Source: RH-AL1 sp965198485
Lineage (GTDB): Bacteria; Pseudomonadota; Alphaproteobacteria; Rhizobiales; Beijerinckiaceae
Length of the DNA stretch: 64,000 nucleotides
Direction of reading: 5' to 3'
Assembly (NCBI GenBank): GCA_965198485.1
Contig: CBDAPQ010000005.1
Coordinates: forward strand, 1,302,001 to 1,366,000
Shown: in pieces, positions 48,963 through 57,787 of the stretch
Numbering within the stretch: the stretch's first letter is position 1
How the letters are laid out: the number at the start of each line of letters is the position of its first letter
Made by a program: the position numbers and the translations under genes
Notes under the pieces: model-generated
What the model was told of the DNA's origin: nothing
The model's database searches: none
The model's input: the letters and a program-made list of their open reading frames with translations, nothing else

Positions 48963-49634
48963 TCAGGAGCGGAACAGGCGCGAGTATTGCATTTCGTGGC
49001 GCATGGCGGCGATGTCCGAGCGCCAGGCGCAGGTGCCGAGATCGTCGAGCGTCGTCGCCTCGGCCCAGGCGGCGAGGTCGAGCACGGTCGACGCTAGGCC
49101 GGCGATGATGGCCTGGCCCTCGCTCTGGCCGATCGCGCCGAGCCGCAGCGCGGCCGAGACGAGGTTGCTCACGGCGGCCTGCGCGAACGTCTCGAGCGTA
49201 GCGCGCGATCCGATCGCGTGGGCCGCCGCGGCGGCCCCGACGGCGACGGGATAGGCGAGATCCCGGCCATCGAAGGTGCGCGCGATGCGAACGAGCGCCG
49301 GCGCCGGCCAGGCCGCAGTGACACCGGCGAGGAAGGCCGTGCCCTGCGCCGCCGTTTCCAGGTGCCGCTCGGACGAGGGCGCCAGCGCCAGCGCCAACTC
49401 GTTGACGGCCGCGAGGTCGTCCGGCTCGCACCAGGCGGCGGCGAGGAGCACGGCGTCAGCCCGCAGCCCGCCGTGCCGCAGCAGGTCTTCGAGCCATGCC
49501 CGCAGGTCGGTCGCGCCACGGACGTCGCCACACTCGATGGCCCATTCGAGTCCGTGCGAGAAGGCGAAGCCGCCGACGGGAAAGGCCGGCGACAGCCACG
49601 CGAACAGCGCGAGGCGCGCCGCGCCCTCATCCAT
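48963..49634 (-). CDS. ureF: Urease accessory protein UreF
   Basis: A 223-residue helical protein that gates the UreG GTPase within the urease activation complex. LFAWLSPAFPVGGFAFSHGL is the family N-terminal signature, followed by WLEDLLRHG, AAQGTAFLAGVTAAWP and SNLVSAALRLGAIGQSEGQA. ATG 49634 overlaps the ureE end by 8 nt. It is the final gene of the minus-strand urease run and converges on ureG. Confidence 0.92.
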   Translation of the reverse strand: MDEGAARLALFAWLSPAFPVGGFAFSHGLEWAIECGDVRGATDLRAWLEDLLRHGGLRADAVLLAAAWCEPDDLAAVNELALALAPSSERHLETAAQGTAFLAGVTAAWPAPALVRIARTFDGRDLAYPVAVGAAAAAHAIGSRATLETFAQAAVSNLVSAALRLGAIGQSEGQAIIAGLASTVLDLAAWAEATTLDDLGTCAWRSDIAAMRHEMQYSRLFRS

Positions 49635-50148
49635 GAGAATGAGCGTGGCCGCCGTGTTCGTGGTCGCCGTGTTGGTGGCCGGCTTGCGCGCCGGCATAGG
49701 CGCCGCCCTCCGGGTCGAATGGCGCCTCGATCGGCCGCAGCCTCCCGCCGAGCCCTTCCACCATCGCCTCGATCACGTGGTCGCGGCGGATGCGCAGGCG
49801 TCGGCCGACGAGCTGCACGGGAAGGTGGCGGTTGCCGAGGTGCCAGGCGATGCGCACCGTCGTCGCCTCGCTCGCGCCGGTGATCTCGACCAGCGGCTCG
49901 GGGGCTGCCACCACCTCGACGAGCCCGCCATCCTCCAGCACGAGCGCGTCGCCGCCGCGCAACACGATTGCCTCGGGGAGGTCGAGGAGGAAGGCGGTGC
50001 CGTGCACGCCGCGCATCGAAAGACGCCGCCGGTGCCGATCCTCGAAGCCGAGCACGACGACGTCGTGCGGCTTGTCCGACCAGGAGCCGAGCGGCGCGAC
50101 GGCCGAGGCGCGCATCGGGCCGCGGATCGGCTCCAAAGATGTCGTCAT
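49627..50148 (-). CDS. ureE: Urease nickel metallochaperone UreE
   Basis: A nickel carrier of about 173 residues. RRRLSMRGVHGTAFLLDLPE and LVLEDGGLVEVVAAPEPLVE form the peptide-binding domain, and TTVRIAWHLGNRHLPVQLVG holds the conserved nickel-binding His region. The C-terminus is His-rich (HQHGDHEHGGHAHSHG), which stores extra nickel. ATG 50148 is preceded by GGAGCG; ATGs at 50172 and 50211 are also in frame. Confidence 0.9.
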   Translation of the reverse strand: MTTSLEPIRGPMRASAVAPLGSWSDKPHDVVVLGFEDRHRRRLSMRGVHGTAFLLDLPEAIVLRGGDALVLEDGGLVEVVAAPEPLVEITGASEATTVRIAWHLGNRHLPVQLVGRRLRIRRDHVIEAMVEGLGGRLRPIEAPFDPEGGAYAGAQAGHQHGDHEHGGHAHSHG

Positions 50149-50371
50149 GGGGATCGCTCCGAGGCCGTTCATCGCCGACAACTTAGCGTGCCGGGCGAGC
50201 CGGCGCCGCATCGATCACGACCTCGACGGAAAGGATCGCTTTCTCACGAGGGCATGGATGCTCAAAGGATCTTGACCACTCGTGCGTCACGCCGAAGTCC
50301 TCCGCCGCCGACGTCAGCGAGATCGGCTCTCCCTGACGCGTTTCGGCAAGGACGAGGCCAAACCGGTCCGG

Positions 50372-51190
50372 TCACGCCCAGGTGCGCGGGAGCAGACCGG
50401 GGCGCATCGCTCTGAGCGACTCGACCACGCAGAGGCGCAGCCGCTCGGGCGAGCGCGACAGCAACCGCGCGGTGAGTACGCCGTCGCGCACGCTGGCGCC
50501 GGCTTCCACCGCCTCGTCGCCGGCGACGAAGGGCTCCAGCGCGGCGCGCAGCGGGTCGAGCAGCGCCTCGATGCCATCGGCCGCCGCCAGAACCAGCGAC
50601 ACCGCATTGGCGTCGCCGCCGAGCGCCGGCCGCGCGAGCGTCGCGCCAACCGGCGTCGTCAAGCGGGTCTCGTCGGCGAAGACGAGTCGGCCGTCGCGTC
50701 GCACTCGCCAGCCGTCGCGCAGCTCGCCGGTCATCATGGTCTCGCCGTGAGCGGTCCGCCCGAAGACCACCGTCTCGATGCCGACGAAGCGCGCGCCGAC
50801 GGCGAGATCCAGCGCCAGCGAGCGGCGCAACCGCGCGCCGTCGAAGAGGATCGTCTCCTGCGGCAGCCAATGCAGCGTCGCGCCCGCGCCCACCGTGAGC
50901 GTGGTCGCGACCGAGGCGCCGGCATCGGCCGCGCGGTAGACCTTCTCGGCCGCCACCGTGCTCAACGTCACCGCCGCGCCGGCGCCGCTGACGGAAACAT
51001 CCACGCTCAGACGGTCGCCCCCGACGATTCCGCCGCCGGTGTTGACCATGACGGCTTCGCAGCCGGCGCCGCGCAAGGCGCGCAGCCGGAGGTGGCCGGC
51101 CTCGCCCAGGCGCAGCAGCCTCGTGCCGGCGGTTTCGGCGACGAACGCCGCGTCGATGCGGCTGGCGCGCGCCGCGCCCTCGCGCGTCAC
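50372..51190 (-). CDS. ureD: Urease accessory protein UreD/UreH
   Basis: A 272-residue scaffold that binds apo-urease first and channels nickel. Conserved features are AVMVNTGGGIVGGDRLSVDV, TLSTVAAEKVYRA, TLHWLPQETILFDGARLRRS and FGRTAHGETMMTGELRDGWR. The start is GTG 51190, immediately after the ureC stop. About 220 nt without a gene separates it from ureE. Confidence 0.92.
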   Translation of the reverse strand: MTREGAARASRIDAAFVAETAGTRLLRLGEAGHLRLRALRGAGCEAVMVNTGGGIVGGDRLSVDVSVSGAGAAVTLSTVAAEKVYRAADAGASVATTLTVGAGATLHWLPQETILFDGARLRRSLALDLAVGARFVGIETVVFGRTAHGETMMTGELRDGWRVRRDGRLVFADETRLTTPVGATLARPALGGDANAVSLVLAAADGIEALLDPLRAALEPFVAGDEAVEAGASVRDGVLTARLLSRSPERLRLCVVESLRAMRPGLLPRTWA

Positions 51191-51191
51191 C

Positions 51192-52904
51192 TCAGAAAAG
51201 GAAGTAGCGTTGCGCCATCGGCAGCGTCGTCGCCGGCTCGCAGGTCAGGTGCTCGCCGTCGGCTTCGACGCGGTAGAGTTCCGGGTCGACGGTCAGCTTC
51301 GGCATCGCGTCGTTGAGCACCATGGAGCGTTTGCCGATGCCGCCGCGCGTGTTCTCCACCGCGATGAGCCGGCGCTGCGTGCGCAGCTTCGAGGCCAGCC
51401 CTTTGTCGAGCGAGGCGCGCGATACGAAGGTCAGCGAGGTCGCCGTCAGCGCTCCGCCGTAGCCGCCGAACATGGACCGGTAGTGCACCGGCTGCGGCGT
51501 CGGGATCGAGGCGTTGGGGTCGCCCATCAGCGCCGCCGCGATGACGCCGCCCTTGATGACGAGGTCCGGTTTCACGCCGAAGAAGGCCGGCGTCCACAGC
51601 ACGAGGTCGGCGAGCTTGCCGACCTCGACGGAGCCGACGTGGCGCGACACGCCATGGGCGATCGCCGGGTTGATCGTGTACTTGGCGATGTAGCGCTTCA
51701 CCCTCGCGTTGTCGCTCTCGGCCGTGTCGCCGGCGAGCGCCCCGCGCTGACGCTTCATCTTGTCGGCGGTCTGCCAGGTGCGGATGATCACCTCGCCGAC
51801 GCGGCCCATGGCCTGTGAATCGGAGCTCATCATCGAGAGCGCACCGATGTCCTGCAGGATGTCCTCGGCGGCGATGGTCTCGCCGCGAATGCGGCTCTCG
51901 GCGAAGGCGAGGTCCTCGGGGATGCCGGGATCGAGGTGGTGGCACACCATCAGCATGTCGAGGTGCTCGTCGAGCGTGTTCACCGTGTACGGCCGCGTCG
52001 GGTTGGTGGACGAGGGCAGCACGTTGGGCAGGCCGGCCACGGTGATGATGTCGGGCGCGTGGCCGCCGCCCGCGCCCTCGGTGTGGAAGGCGTGGATCGT
52101 GCGGCCCTTGAAGGCGGCGATCGTGTCCTCGACGAAGCCGGACTCGTTCAGCGTGTCGGTGTGGATCATCACTTGGATGTCGTGGTCGTCCGCCACGCCG
52201 AGGCAGCAGTCGATCGCGGCGGGCGTGGTGCCCCAATCCTCGTGAAGCTTGAGCGCACAGGCGCCGCCCTCGACCTGCTCGACGAGTCCGCCCGGCGTCG
52301 AGGCATTGCCCTTGCCGGCGAAGCCGAGGTTCATCGGGAAGGCGTCGGCTGCCTCGATCATGCGGCCGATGTGCCAGGCGCCGGGCGTGCACGTCGTGGC
52401 GAAGGTGCCGGTCGCCGGCCCGGTGCCGCCGCCGAGCATCGTGGTGATGCCCGAGTGCAGCGCCTCGTCGATCTGCTGCGGGCAGATGAAGTGGATGTGG
52501 GCATCCATGCCGCCGGCGGTGAGGATGCGGCCTTCGCCGGCGATGATCTCCGTGCCCGGCCCGATCGGAATGGTGACGCCGCTCTGGATCGCCGGGTTCC
52601 CGGCCTTGCCGATCGCCGCGATAAGCCCGTCGCGCAGGGCGACATCGGCCTTAACGATGCCCCACCAGTCGAGGATCAACGCGTTGGTGATGACCGTGTC
52701 CGGCGCGCCCTCGGCCCGCGTGGTCTGGCCCTGGCCCATGCCGTCGCGGATGACCTTGCCGCCGCCGAACTTCACCTCCTCGCCGTAGGTGGTGAGGTCG
52801 CGCTCGACCTCCACGAAGAGCGAGGTGTCGGCCAGGCGCACGCGATCACCGGTGGTGGGGCCGAACATGTCGGCATAGGCGGCGCGGGGCAGGGTTGTGG
52901 GCAT
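51192..52904 (-). CDS. ureC: Urease alpha subunit UreC
   Basis: The 570-residue catalytic subunit, which hydrolyses urea to ammonia and carbamate. GGMDAHIHFICPQQIDEAL (about residues 130-148) holds nickel ligands, ALKLHEDWGTTPAAI the carbamylated Lys near 218, and MVCHHLDPGIPEDLAFAESR the catalytic His near 321. The N-terminus AAYADMFGPTTGDRVRLADT is standard. The upstream neighbour is a HicB-type antitoxin gene, which lies between ureAB and ureC. Confidence 0.97.
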   Translation of the reverse strand: MPTTLPRAAYADMFGPTTGDRVRLADTSLFVEVERDLTTYGEEVKFGGGKVIRDGMGQGQTTRAEGAPDTVITNALILDWWGIVKADVALRDGLIAAIGKAGNPAIQSGVTIPIGPGTEIIAGEGRILTAGGMDAHIHFICPQQIDEALHSGITTMLGGGTGPATGTFATTCTPGAWHIGRMIEAADAFPMNLGFAGKGNASTPGGLVEQVEGGACALKLHEDWGTTPAAIDCCLGVADDHDIQVMIHTDTLNESGFVEDTIAAFKGRTIHAFHTEGAGGGHAPDIITVAGLPNVLPSSTNPTRPYTVNTLDEHLDMLMVCHHLDPGIPEDLAFAESRIRGETIAAEDILQDIGALSMMSSDSQAMGRVGEVIIRTWQTADKMKRQRGALAGDTAESDNARVKRYIAKYTINPAIAHGVSRHVGSVEVGKLADLVLWTPAFFGVKPDLVIKGGVIAAALMGDPNASIPTPQPVHYRSMFGGYGGALTATSLTFVSRASLDKGLASKLRTQRRLIAVENTRGGIGKRSMVLNDAMPKLTVDPELYRVEADGEHLTCEPATTLPMAQRYFLF

Positions 52905-52940
52905 CAGCGGGACCTAGCGAAACGAATGCCGGCTTGAGTT

Positions 52941-53345
52941 TCACCGTGGCGCGCGCTGCCCCTCAATGGTCAGGTGAGCGATGAAGCCGGAGCGCGTCTC
53001 TCCGGCCGCGCGCGCCAGCGCGTCGAGTCGCTTCAGGACACGGCGCGGCAGCGTGATGTTCACGCGCTCTATCGTGTCATCGAGCAGGGCTGGGTCGACG
53101 GAGACGACGGCCAGCGCCCACTCGTGGTAGGCAGGATGCGGATGGAGCGCCTCGAGACTGGACGGTGCCGGGATCGCCATGCCTGCGTCCGGGATGGCAT
53201 CGATCCAGGCCGCGATCGCTTCCTCGGCGCCGCTCATGACCTCGTCGAGCGTGTCCGCAGCGGAGAAACACTCCGGAAGATCGGGAACGACGACGCCAAA
53301 GGAGGTCGTGTCCGATCCCGACTCGATCGCGACAGGGTAACGCAT
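52941..53345 (-). CDS. HicB-family antitoxin inside the urease operon
   Basis: A 134-residue two-domain HicB protein. The N-terminal HicB fold reads YPVAIESGSDTTSFGVVVPD, then LPECFSAADTLDEVMSGAEE; the C-terminal part RVNITLPRRVLKRLDALARA is a ribbon-helix-helix-type DNA-binding domain. It would bind a HicA toxin and repress its own promoter. No intact HicA is encoded next to it: only a start-like stump lies upstream (53375-53407). It sits between ureAB and ureC on the same strand, so it is probably transcribed with urease. Confidence 0.85.
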   Translation of the reverse strand: MRYPVAIESGSDTTSFGVVVPDLPECFSAADTLDEVMSGAEEAIAAWIDAIPDAGMAIPAPSSLEALHPHPAYHEWALAVVSVDPALLDDTIERVNITLPRRVLKRLDALARAAGETRSGFIAHLTIEGQRAPR

Positions 53346-53374
53346 GCTGGCGGTCGCTCCTCGATCCGCTTTAC

Positions 53375-53407
53375 TCAGACAGTACGAACGACGTCCGCGC
53401 TCTTCAC
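53375..53407 (-). pseudogene. Possible stump of a hicA gene
   Basis: Directly upstream of the hicB gene a GTG start (53407) encodes V-K-S-A-D-V-V-R-T-V and then a stop. HicA proteins of this subtype begin MKSADVVR or similar, so the first eight residues match and the rest of the toxin is gone. The piece is very short and the assignment depends on its position in front of hicB. Confidence 0.4.
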
Positions 53408-53447
53408 TGCGCCCACCATATACACGCGCACCGGCTGGTACAGTCGG

Positions 53448-54071
53448 TCAAAGCGCTCCCATGACCTCGCCACGGAAGCCGTGGACCTCGCGCGCGCCGC
53501 CGAAGGGGATCAGCTTCACCCTACGCGTCTGCCCCGGCTCGAAACGCACCGCGGTGCCGGCGACGATGTCGAGCCGCCGCCCGCGCGCGGCGGTCCGATC
53601 GAAGGCCAGCGCCGGATTGGTCTCGGCGAAATGGTAGTGCGAGCCGACCTGGATCGGGCGGTCGCCGGTGTTGGCGACGCTGAGCTCGATCGACTCGGCG
53701 CCGGCGTTCATCGTGATCTCGCCGGCGGCGGCCGCCACCTCGCCGGGGATCATCCCGCCCGTCGAGGCGCCGCGGATCGGATGGTGCACGGTGACGAGCT
53801 TGGTCCCGTCCGGGAACGTCGCCTCGACCTGCACGTCGGCGATCATCAAGGCGATGCCGTCCATCACCTGGTCGGCGGAGACAACGTGGGCGCCGGCCTC
53901 CATCAGCTCGGCCACAGCCCGCCCGTCTCGCGCGCCCTCCACGACGAAGTCGGTGATCAGCGCCACCGCCTCGGGATAGTTCAGCTTCACGCCCCGGGCG
54001 AGCCGTTTGCGCGCGACCTCCGCGGCGAGGGCCACGAGCAGCTTGTCCTTCTCGCGGGCGGTCAGGTGCAT
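53448..54071 (-). CDS. ureAB: Fused urease gamma-beta subunit
   Basis: A 207-residue fusion of the two small urease subunits. The gamma part has MHLTAREKDKLLVALAAEVA, KLNYPEAVALITDFVVEGAR and DGIALMIADVQVEATFPDGT; the beta part runs from MIPGEVAAAAGEI through TGDRPIQVGSHYHFAETNPA to FGGAREVHGFRGEVMG. Separate UreA and UreB would total about 200 residues, so both are complete. Similar fusions occur in several bacteria, including Helicobacter UreA. It leads the minus-strand urease run. Confidence 0.93.
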   Translation of the reverse strand: MHLTAREKDKLLVALAAEVARKRLARGVKLNYPEAVALITDFVVEGARDGRAVAELMEAGAHVVSADQVMDGIALMIADVQVEATFPDGTKLVTVHHPIRGASTGGMIPGEVAAAAGEITMNAGAESIELSVANTGDRPIQVGSHYHFAETNPALAFDRTAARGRRLDIVAGTAVRFEPGQTRRVKLIPFGGAREVHGFRGEVMGAL

Positions 54072-54091
54072 TGGCTCTCCTTGACTGGACG

Positions 54092-54200
54092 CTAGCTCGC
54101 AGACCCCGACTTGAAGCGCGAACGCGGGTCCGCCGCAACCACGCCGTAGATGATCTTAACCAGCGTCGACTTGCCGGCGACGACATTGCGACAATCGCCT
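54092..54200 (-). pseudogene. Remnant of an ABC-transporter ATPase
   Basis: The minus strand encodes AGKSTLVKIIYGVVAAD, the Walker A helix of an ABC ATPase of the sugar/nucleoside (BMP-associated) type, followed by unrelated residues and a stop at 54092. The preceding residues are not a normal ATPase N-terminus, although a frame-shifted version is hinted at. No ATPase continues on either side. Located upstream of ureAB and next to the purine genes, it may be what is left of a purine, allantoin or urea uptake transporter. Confidence 0.5.
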
Positions 54201-54332
54201 GGCCGCGTTCCGCAAAGGCGCTGGCGCTCGACGCGGCAGTCAAGCTCCTTGCCACGGGTGGGCCTTGACCGCGCGCGCATGGTACTGGAGCGACGCCGCG
54301 GGATCGTGCGGCGAGTCTCGAGAAGTCCGCTG

Positions 54333-54683
54333 ATGGCCGGCCTGACCACGCACGTGCTCGATCTCGTCACCGGCCGCCCGGCCGCCGGCGTGCGCATCGT
54401 GGTCGCGCGCGTGGAGCGCGACGGCGCGCGCGTCCTCGCCGAGATCCGCACCAACGCCGACGGCCGCTGCGACGCGCCGCTCGTCGCCGCGGATGCGCTG
54501 GCGATCGGCGTCTACGAACTGCTCTTCCACGTCGGCGACTACTTCGGCAGAGGCGCGCCCGGTGATCCGCCGTCGTTCCTCGACGTGGTGCCTTTGCGCT
54601 TCGGCGTCGCCGATCCCGCGCTGCACTATCACGTGCCGCTCCTCGTCACGCCCTGGGCCTACTCGACCTATCGCGGCAGCTGA
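54333..54683 (+). CDS. 5-Hydroxyisourate hydrolase (transthyretin-like)
   Basis: A 116-residue periplasm-free HIU hydrolase, the second step of urate breakdown (5-hydroxyisourate to OHCU). LTTHVLDLVTGRPAAG carries the first active-site His, RTNADGRCDAPL the Arg, HYHVPLLVTPWAYSTYRGS the second His region and the invariant C-terminal YRGS. ATG 54333 matches the usual start. Uricase follows directly. Confidence 0.95.
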   Translation: MAGLTTHVLDLVTGRPAAGVRIVVARVERDGARVLAEIRTNADGRCDAPLVAADALAIGVYELLFHVGDYFGRGAPGDPPSFLDVVPLRFGVADPALHYHVPLLVTPWAYSTYRGS

Positions 54684-54752
54684 TCAGTCCGGGTAGGAGG
54701 CGGCCCAAAAGTTGATGGGCTTTCCACGACGCACGTTCGAGGAGGCGGAAGC

Positions 54753-55592
54753 ATGGCGTTGCTCAGCAACCGATACGGCAAGGGGCGTGTCCGCATCATG
54801 CGGGTGAAGCGCGACACCGCTCGCCACGAGGTCCGCGAGCTCACCGTCGAGGTCATGCTGGAGGGCGACTTCGCCGGAGCCTACGTCGCCGCCGACAATC
54901 GCTCCGCGATCTCGACCGACACCATCAAGAACGTCGTCAACGTCGTCGCTCACGCTCACCTCGACCTGCCGAACGAGCTGTTTGCCAAGATCGTGGCGGA
55001 GCGCTTCCTCGCCGACTACCCGCAGATCGAAACAGTCTCCGTCCACGCGATCGAGACGAGATGGTCGCGCCTGGTGACGGAGGGTTCGGAACACCCCCAT
55101 AGCTTCGTGCTCGACGGCAACGGCAAGCCCTTCGCGAGCGTGACAGCCGCGCGCACGGGCCTCGCCACGACGTCCGGGATCGAGGGCTTCACGGTCCTGA
55201 AGACGACCAACTCGGGCTGGGCCGACTTCCACGTCGATTCCCTTACTACGCTGAAGCCGACGCACGACCGCCTGTGCGCGACGAGCCTGCGCGCCGCCTG
55301 GACCTGGGCCGGCGCGCCGGCCGACTATCCCAAATTCAACGCCGTCGTGCTCGACACCATGCTTGCCGTGTTCGCGACCACCTACTCGAACAGCGTGCAG
55401 GACAGCCTCTACCGCATGGGCATGGCCGCGCTCGCCGCCGTCCCCGAGGTGGCGACGATCAGCATGGCGGCGCCCAACAAGCACTACATCCCGATGAACC
55501 TCGAACCCTTCGGCCTTGCCTTTGAGGGCACCTTGTTCCTGCCCACCGACGAGCCGCACGGGCAGATCGAATGCACCGTCGGGAGGGGCTGA
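54753..55592 (+). CDS. Urate oxidase (uricase)
   Basis: A 279-residue cofactor-free uricase oxidising urate to 5-hydroxyisourate. NRYGKGRVRIMRVKRD opens the T-fold, SAISTDTIKNVVNVVAHAHL contains the catalytic Thr, GIEGFTVLKTTNSGWADFHV contains the Arg/Phe region, and SVQDSLYRMGMAALAAVPEV with PNKHYIPMNLEPFGL contains the Gln and catalytic His. A GGAGG ribosome-binding site precedes ATG 54753. It lies between the two genes for the later spontaneous-reaction steps. Confidence 0.95.
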   Translation: MALLSNRYGKGRVRIMRVKRDTARHEVRELTVEVMLEGDFAGAYVAADNRSAISTDTIKNVVNVVAHAHLDLPNELFAKIVAERFLADYPQIETVSVHAIETRWSRLVTEGSEHPHSFVLDGNGKPFASVTAARTGLATTSGIEGFTVLKTTNSGWADFHVDSLTTLKPTHDRLCATSLRAAWTWAGAPADYPKFNAVVLDTMLAVFATTYSNSVQDSLYRMGMAALAAVPEVATISMAAPNKHYIPMNLEPFGLAFEGTLFLPTDEPHGQIECTVGRG

Positions 55593-55599
55593 AGCACCG

Positions 55600-56106
55600 A
55601 TGACCGCAGCCGAGCTCGCCGGCCTCGACGCGGCGGCCTTCGTCGCGGCCTTTGGCGGCGTCTACGAGCATTCGCCCTGGATCGCGCGGCAGGCTTTCGC
55701 GCAGGCGCCGTTTTCGTCCTTCGCCGCTCTGGAGGCGGCGATGGCGGCCGCGCTCGACGTCGCCAGACCGGAGGCGGCGATCACCCTGGTGCGCGCGCAT
55801 CCCGATCTCGCCGGCAAGGCGGCGCTCGCCGGCACGCTGACCGGCGACTCACGTGCCGAGCAGCGAGCCTCGGGCCTGTCCGACCTGACAGCGGAGGAGC
55901 TGGCGCGGTTCACCCGGCTCAACGAGGCCTATCGGGCGAAATTCGGCTTTCCCTTCGTGATGGCGGTGCGCCGCAGCGACAAGCACGCCATCCTCGCCGC
56001 CTTCGCCGAGCGGCTCGACAACGACGCCGCGGCCGAACTCGCGCGGGCGATCGCCGAGATCAAGATCATCGCCCGCCTGCGCCTCGAGGCGATCGCCGCA
56101 GGTTAG
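55600..56106 (+). CDS. OHCU decarboxylase
   Basis: A 168-residue enzyme that decarboxylates 2-oxo-4-hydroxy-4-carboxy-5-ureidoimidazoline to S-allantoin. VYEHSPWIARQAF holds the catalytic His region, LVRAHPDLAGKAALAG the substrate-binding loop, and FGFPFVMAVRRSDKHAILAA the family signature. It follows uricase after 7 nt, giving a compact hydrolase-uricase-decarboxylase operon. Confidence 0.94.
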   Translation: MTAAELAGLDAAAFVAAFGGVYEHSPWIARQAFAQAPFSSFAALEAAMAAALDVARPEAAITLVRAHPDLAGKAALAGTLTGDSRAEQRASGLSDLTAEELARFTRLNEAYRAKFGFPFVMAVRRSDKHAILAAFAERLDNDAAAELARAIAEIKIIARLRLEAIAAG

Positions 56107-56157
56107 GCCGGTGCGCCGGCGCATCCCCTTCCCGCGCAGCAGGGAACGATGTGCGCC

Positions 56158-56664
56158 TCAGCCATCCACATCGACGAAGAAAGGCATGGCCGCGAAGCCG
56201 ACCTCCTCGCAGTTCGCCCCGGGGCCGTCGCGGTCGACGACGAGGAACTCCTGCTGGCGGCGCAGCACCAGCAGCGGATGGTGCCAGGCGCCGGCCGCGT
56301 ATTGGACGCCTTGGTCGCCGCCGGCGCGGAAGCAGCGCAGCAGGGGCGCGCCGCCCGGCGGCAGCGTAGCGACGACGACGAGCCAGTCCCGGGGCTGCAG
56401 CGGGAAGAAGCTCTGCGAGCCGAGCGGATGGCGCTCGAGCATGGCAATGCGCAACGGCGTCGGTCGCGGCCGCCCGGCGAAGATCGAGAGGATCGCGCGC
56501 CCGCCCCCGACGTCGGCCGTCGCCAGCGCGTGCAGGCGGTCGGTCGTGCCCTCGTTGATCGATCGCACCTCCGCCCCGGCGCGCTCGATCACCGTGCCCC
56601 ACGGCGCGAAGGCGGCCTTGGTCAGCGGCTCGACGGCGAGCTGGCGGCCGCCATCGCCGCTCAT
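56158..56664 (-). CDS. allA: Ureidoglycolate lyase
   Basis: A 168-residue cupin-like enzyme that splits ureidoglycolate into glyoxylate and urea. LTKAAFAPWGTVIE, ILSIFAGRPRPTPLRIAMLE, RHPLGSQSFFPLQPRDWLVV and AAGAWHHPLLVLRRQQEFLV are characteristic. ATG 56664 overlaps the allantoicase stop (ATGA). Its urea product feeds the adjacent urease. Confidence 0.9.
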   Translation of the reverse strand: MSGDGGRQLAVEPLTKAAFAPWGTVIERAGAEVRSINEGTTDRLHALATADVGGGRAILSIFAGRPRPTPLRIAMLERHPLGSQSFFPLQPRDWLVVVATLPPGGAPLLRCFRAGGDQGVQYAAGAWHHPLLVLRRQQEFLVVDRDGPGANCEEVGFAAMPFFVDVDG

Positions 56665-57653
56665 CGGTCGGCGGGCCGGCCGAAGGCGCGGAAGCGCGAG
56701 ATGCCGCCGTCGGGGTGCATGTTGAGGCACACGTGCGTGACCTCGCCGAGCGCGGCCAGCATCGCGCCTTCGAAGGCGTGGACGCTGTCGGCCCGCGCCG
56801 GCTGCGGCGCCATGAGGTCGGGCCAGAACATCGATTGCCCGACGATGGCCGCGTCGGCGTTCGGCGCCATGCGCCAGGCCTGCACCGAGACCTTGTCGGG
56901 GAAGTTGCCCTTGAAATGCGCGGTGTCGACCTCGAGCCGCGCGATCGTGCCGGGCAGGCCGAGCGCGATCACCATCCAGTCGTGGCCTGGCTCGCGGCGC
57001 CGGCGCGTCTCCCAGCCATCGCCCATGTCGCGGCCGCGGCCCTCGGTCAGGATCACCCAGGGGTCGCCGTAATGGGCGTCACTGTAGCCCAGGATACGGC
57101 CGCCGAGGCGCAGGGCGGACAGCTCCACCTCGCCCTCACCGAGCGCGGTGCGGTCCAGCACCGGCGTGCCGTAGGCACGCAGCCGCGCCACGCCGCCGTC
57201 CGGGAAGATCGAGAGGCGCAGCCAGCGCACCGGCTCGGGATCGCTCACCGGCAGGACATGGCGCGCGCCCGGGCCGAGCGCGCTCGCCGGCAGCAGCGTG
57301 CGCCAGTGCGTGGCCTCGGTCGGCGGCGCCTCGTCCGCGCAGCCTTCGAGCGACGCGCCGGGCGGGTAGTTGCCGGTGAAGAAGCGGGTGTCGACGTCGA
57401 CGAAGGCGAGCGTGCCGCGCACGCCGAGCTGCAACACGCACCAGTCGTGGCCGAGGCCGCGACGGCGGCGGGTCTCCCAGCCGTCCATCCACTTGCCGTT
57501 GTCGTCGTACCTGTCGGCGAGGAAGACCGGCTCGGAATCCTGGATGAGCCGCTCCTTGGCGCCGAAGAACTCGTCGGAGGCCGAGTGGACGATCGTGCCG
57601 AGGCGCGGCGAGGCGAGGTTCACGTACTTTTTCAGCGCCTCGGGATCGATCAT
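56661..57653 (-). CDS. alc: Allantoicase
   Basis: A 330-residue enzyme hydrolysing allantoate to ureidoglycolate and urea. It has two similar halves: DNGKWMDGWETRRRRGLGHD and later GDGWETRRRREPGHDWMVIA are the repeated signature motifs, with FFTGNYPPGA and HFKGNFPDKV also repeated. ALKKYVNLASPRLG is a typical N-terminus. It is coupled to ureidoglycolate lyase and divergent from the allantoinase gene. Confidence 0.95.
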   Translation of the reverse strand: MIDPEALKKYVNLASPRLGTIVHSASDEFFGAKERLIQDSEPVFLADRYDDNGKWMDGWETRRRRGLGHDWCVLQLGVRGTLAFVDVDTRFFTGNYPPGASLEGCADEAPPTEATHWRTLLPASALGPGARHVLPVSDPEPVRWLRLSIFPDGGVARLRAYGTPVLDRTALGEGEVELSALRLGGRILGYSDAHYGDPWVILTEGRGRDMGDGWETRRRREPGHDWMVIALGLPGTIARLEVDTAHFKGNFPDKVSVQAWRMAPNADAAIVGQSMFWPDLMAPQPARADSVHAFEGAMLAALGEVTHVCLNMHPDGGISRFRAFGRPADR

Positions 57654-57787
57654 GGTTGGTCGTCGTCCTCGTGCGAGCCGGACTGCCTCTACAATAGGCG
57701 TGCCATGCGCGTGGCACGCTCTTGCTTGGCTCGGCAGCGAGGGTCTAGGCAGGCGGCGCGGCCTCGCCGCGGGGCGCGGAGGATCGC

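Noticed and set aside
50149..50371. A coding-like minus-strand frame (GEPISLTSAAEDFGVTHEW) between ureE and ureD
   Set aside because: It is short, lacks a start and ribosome-binding site, and matches no family that I recognise.
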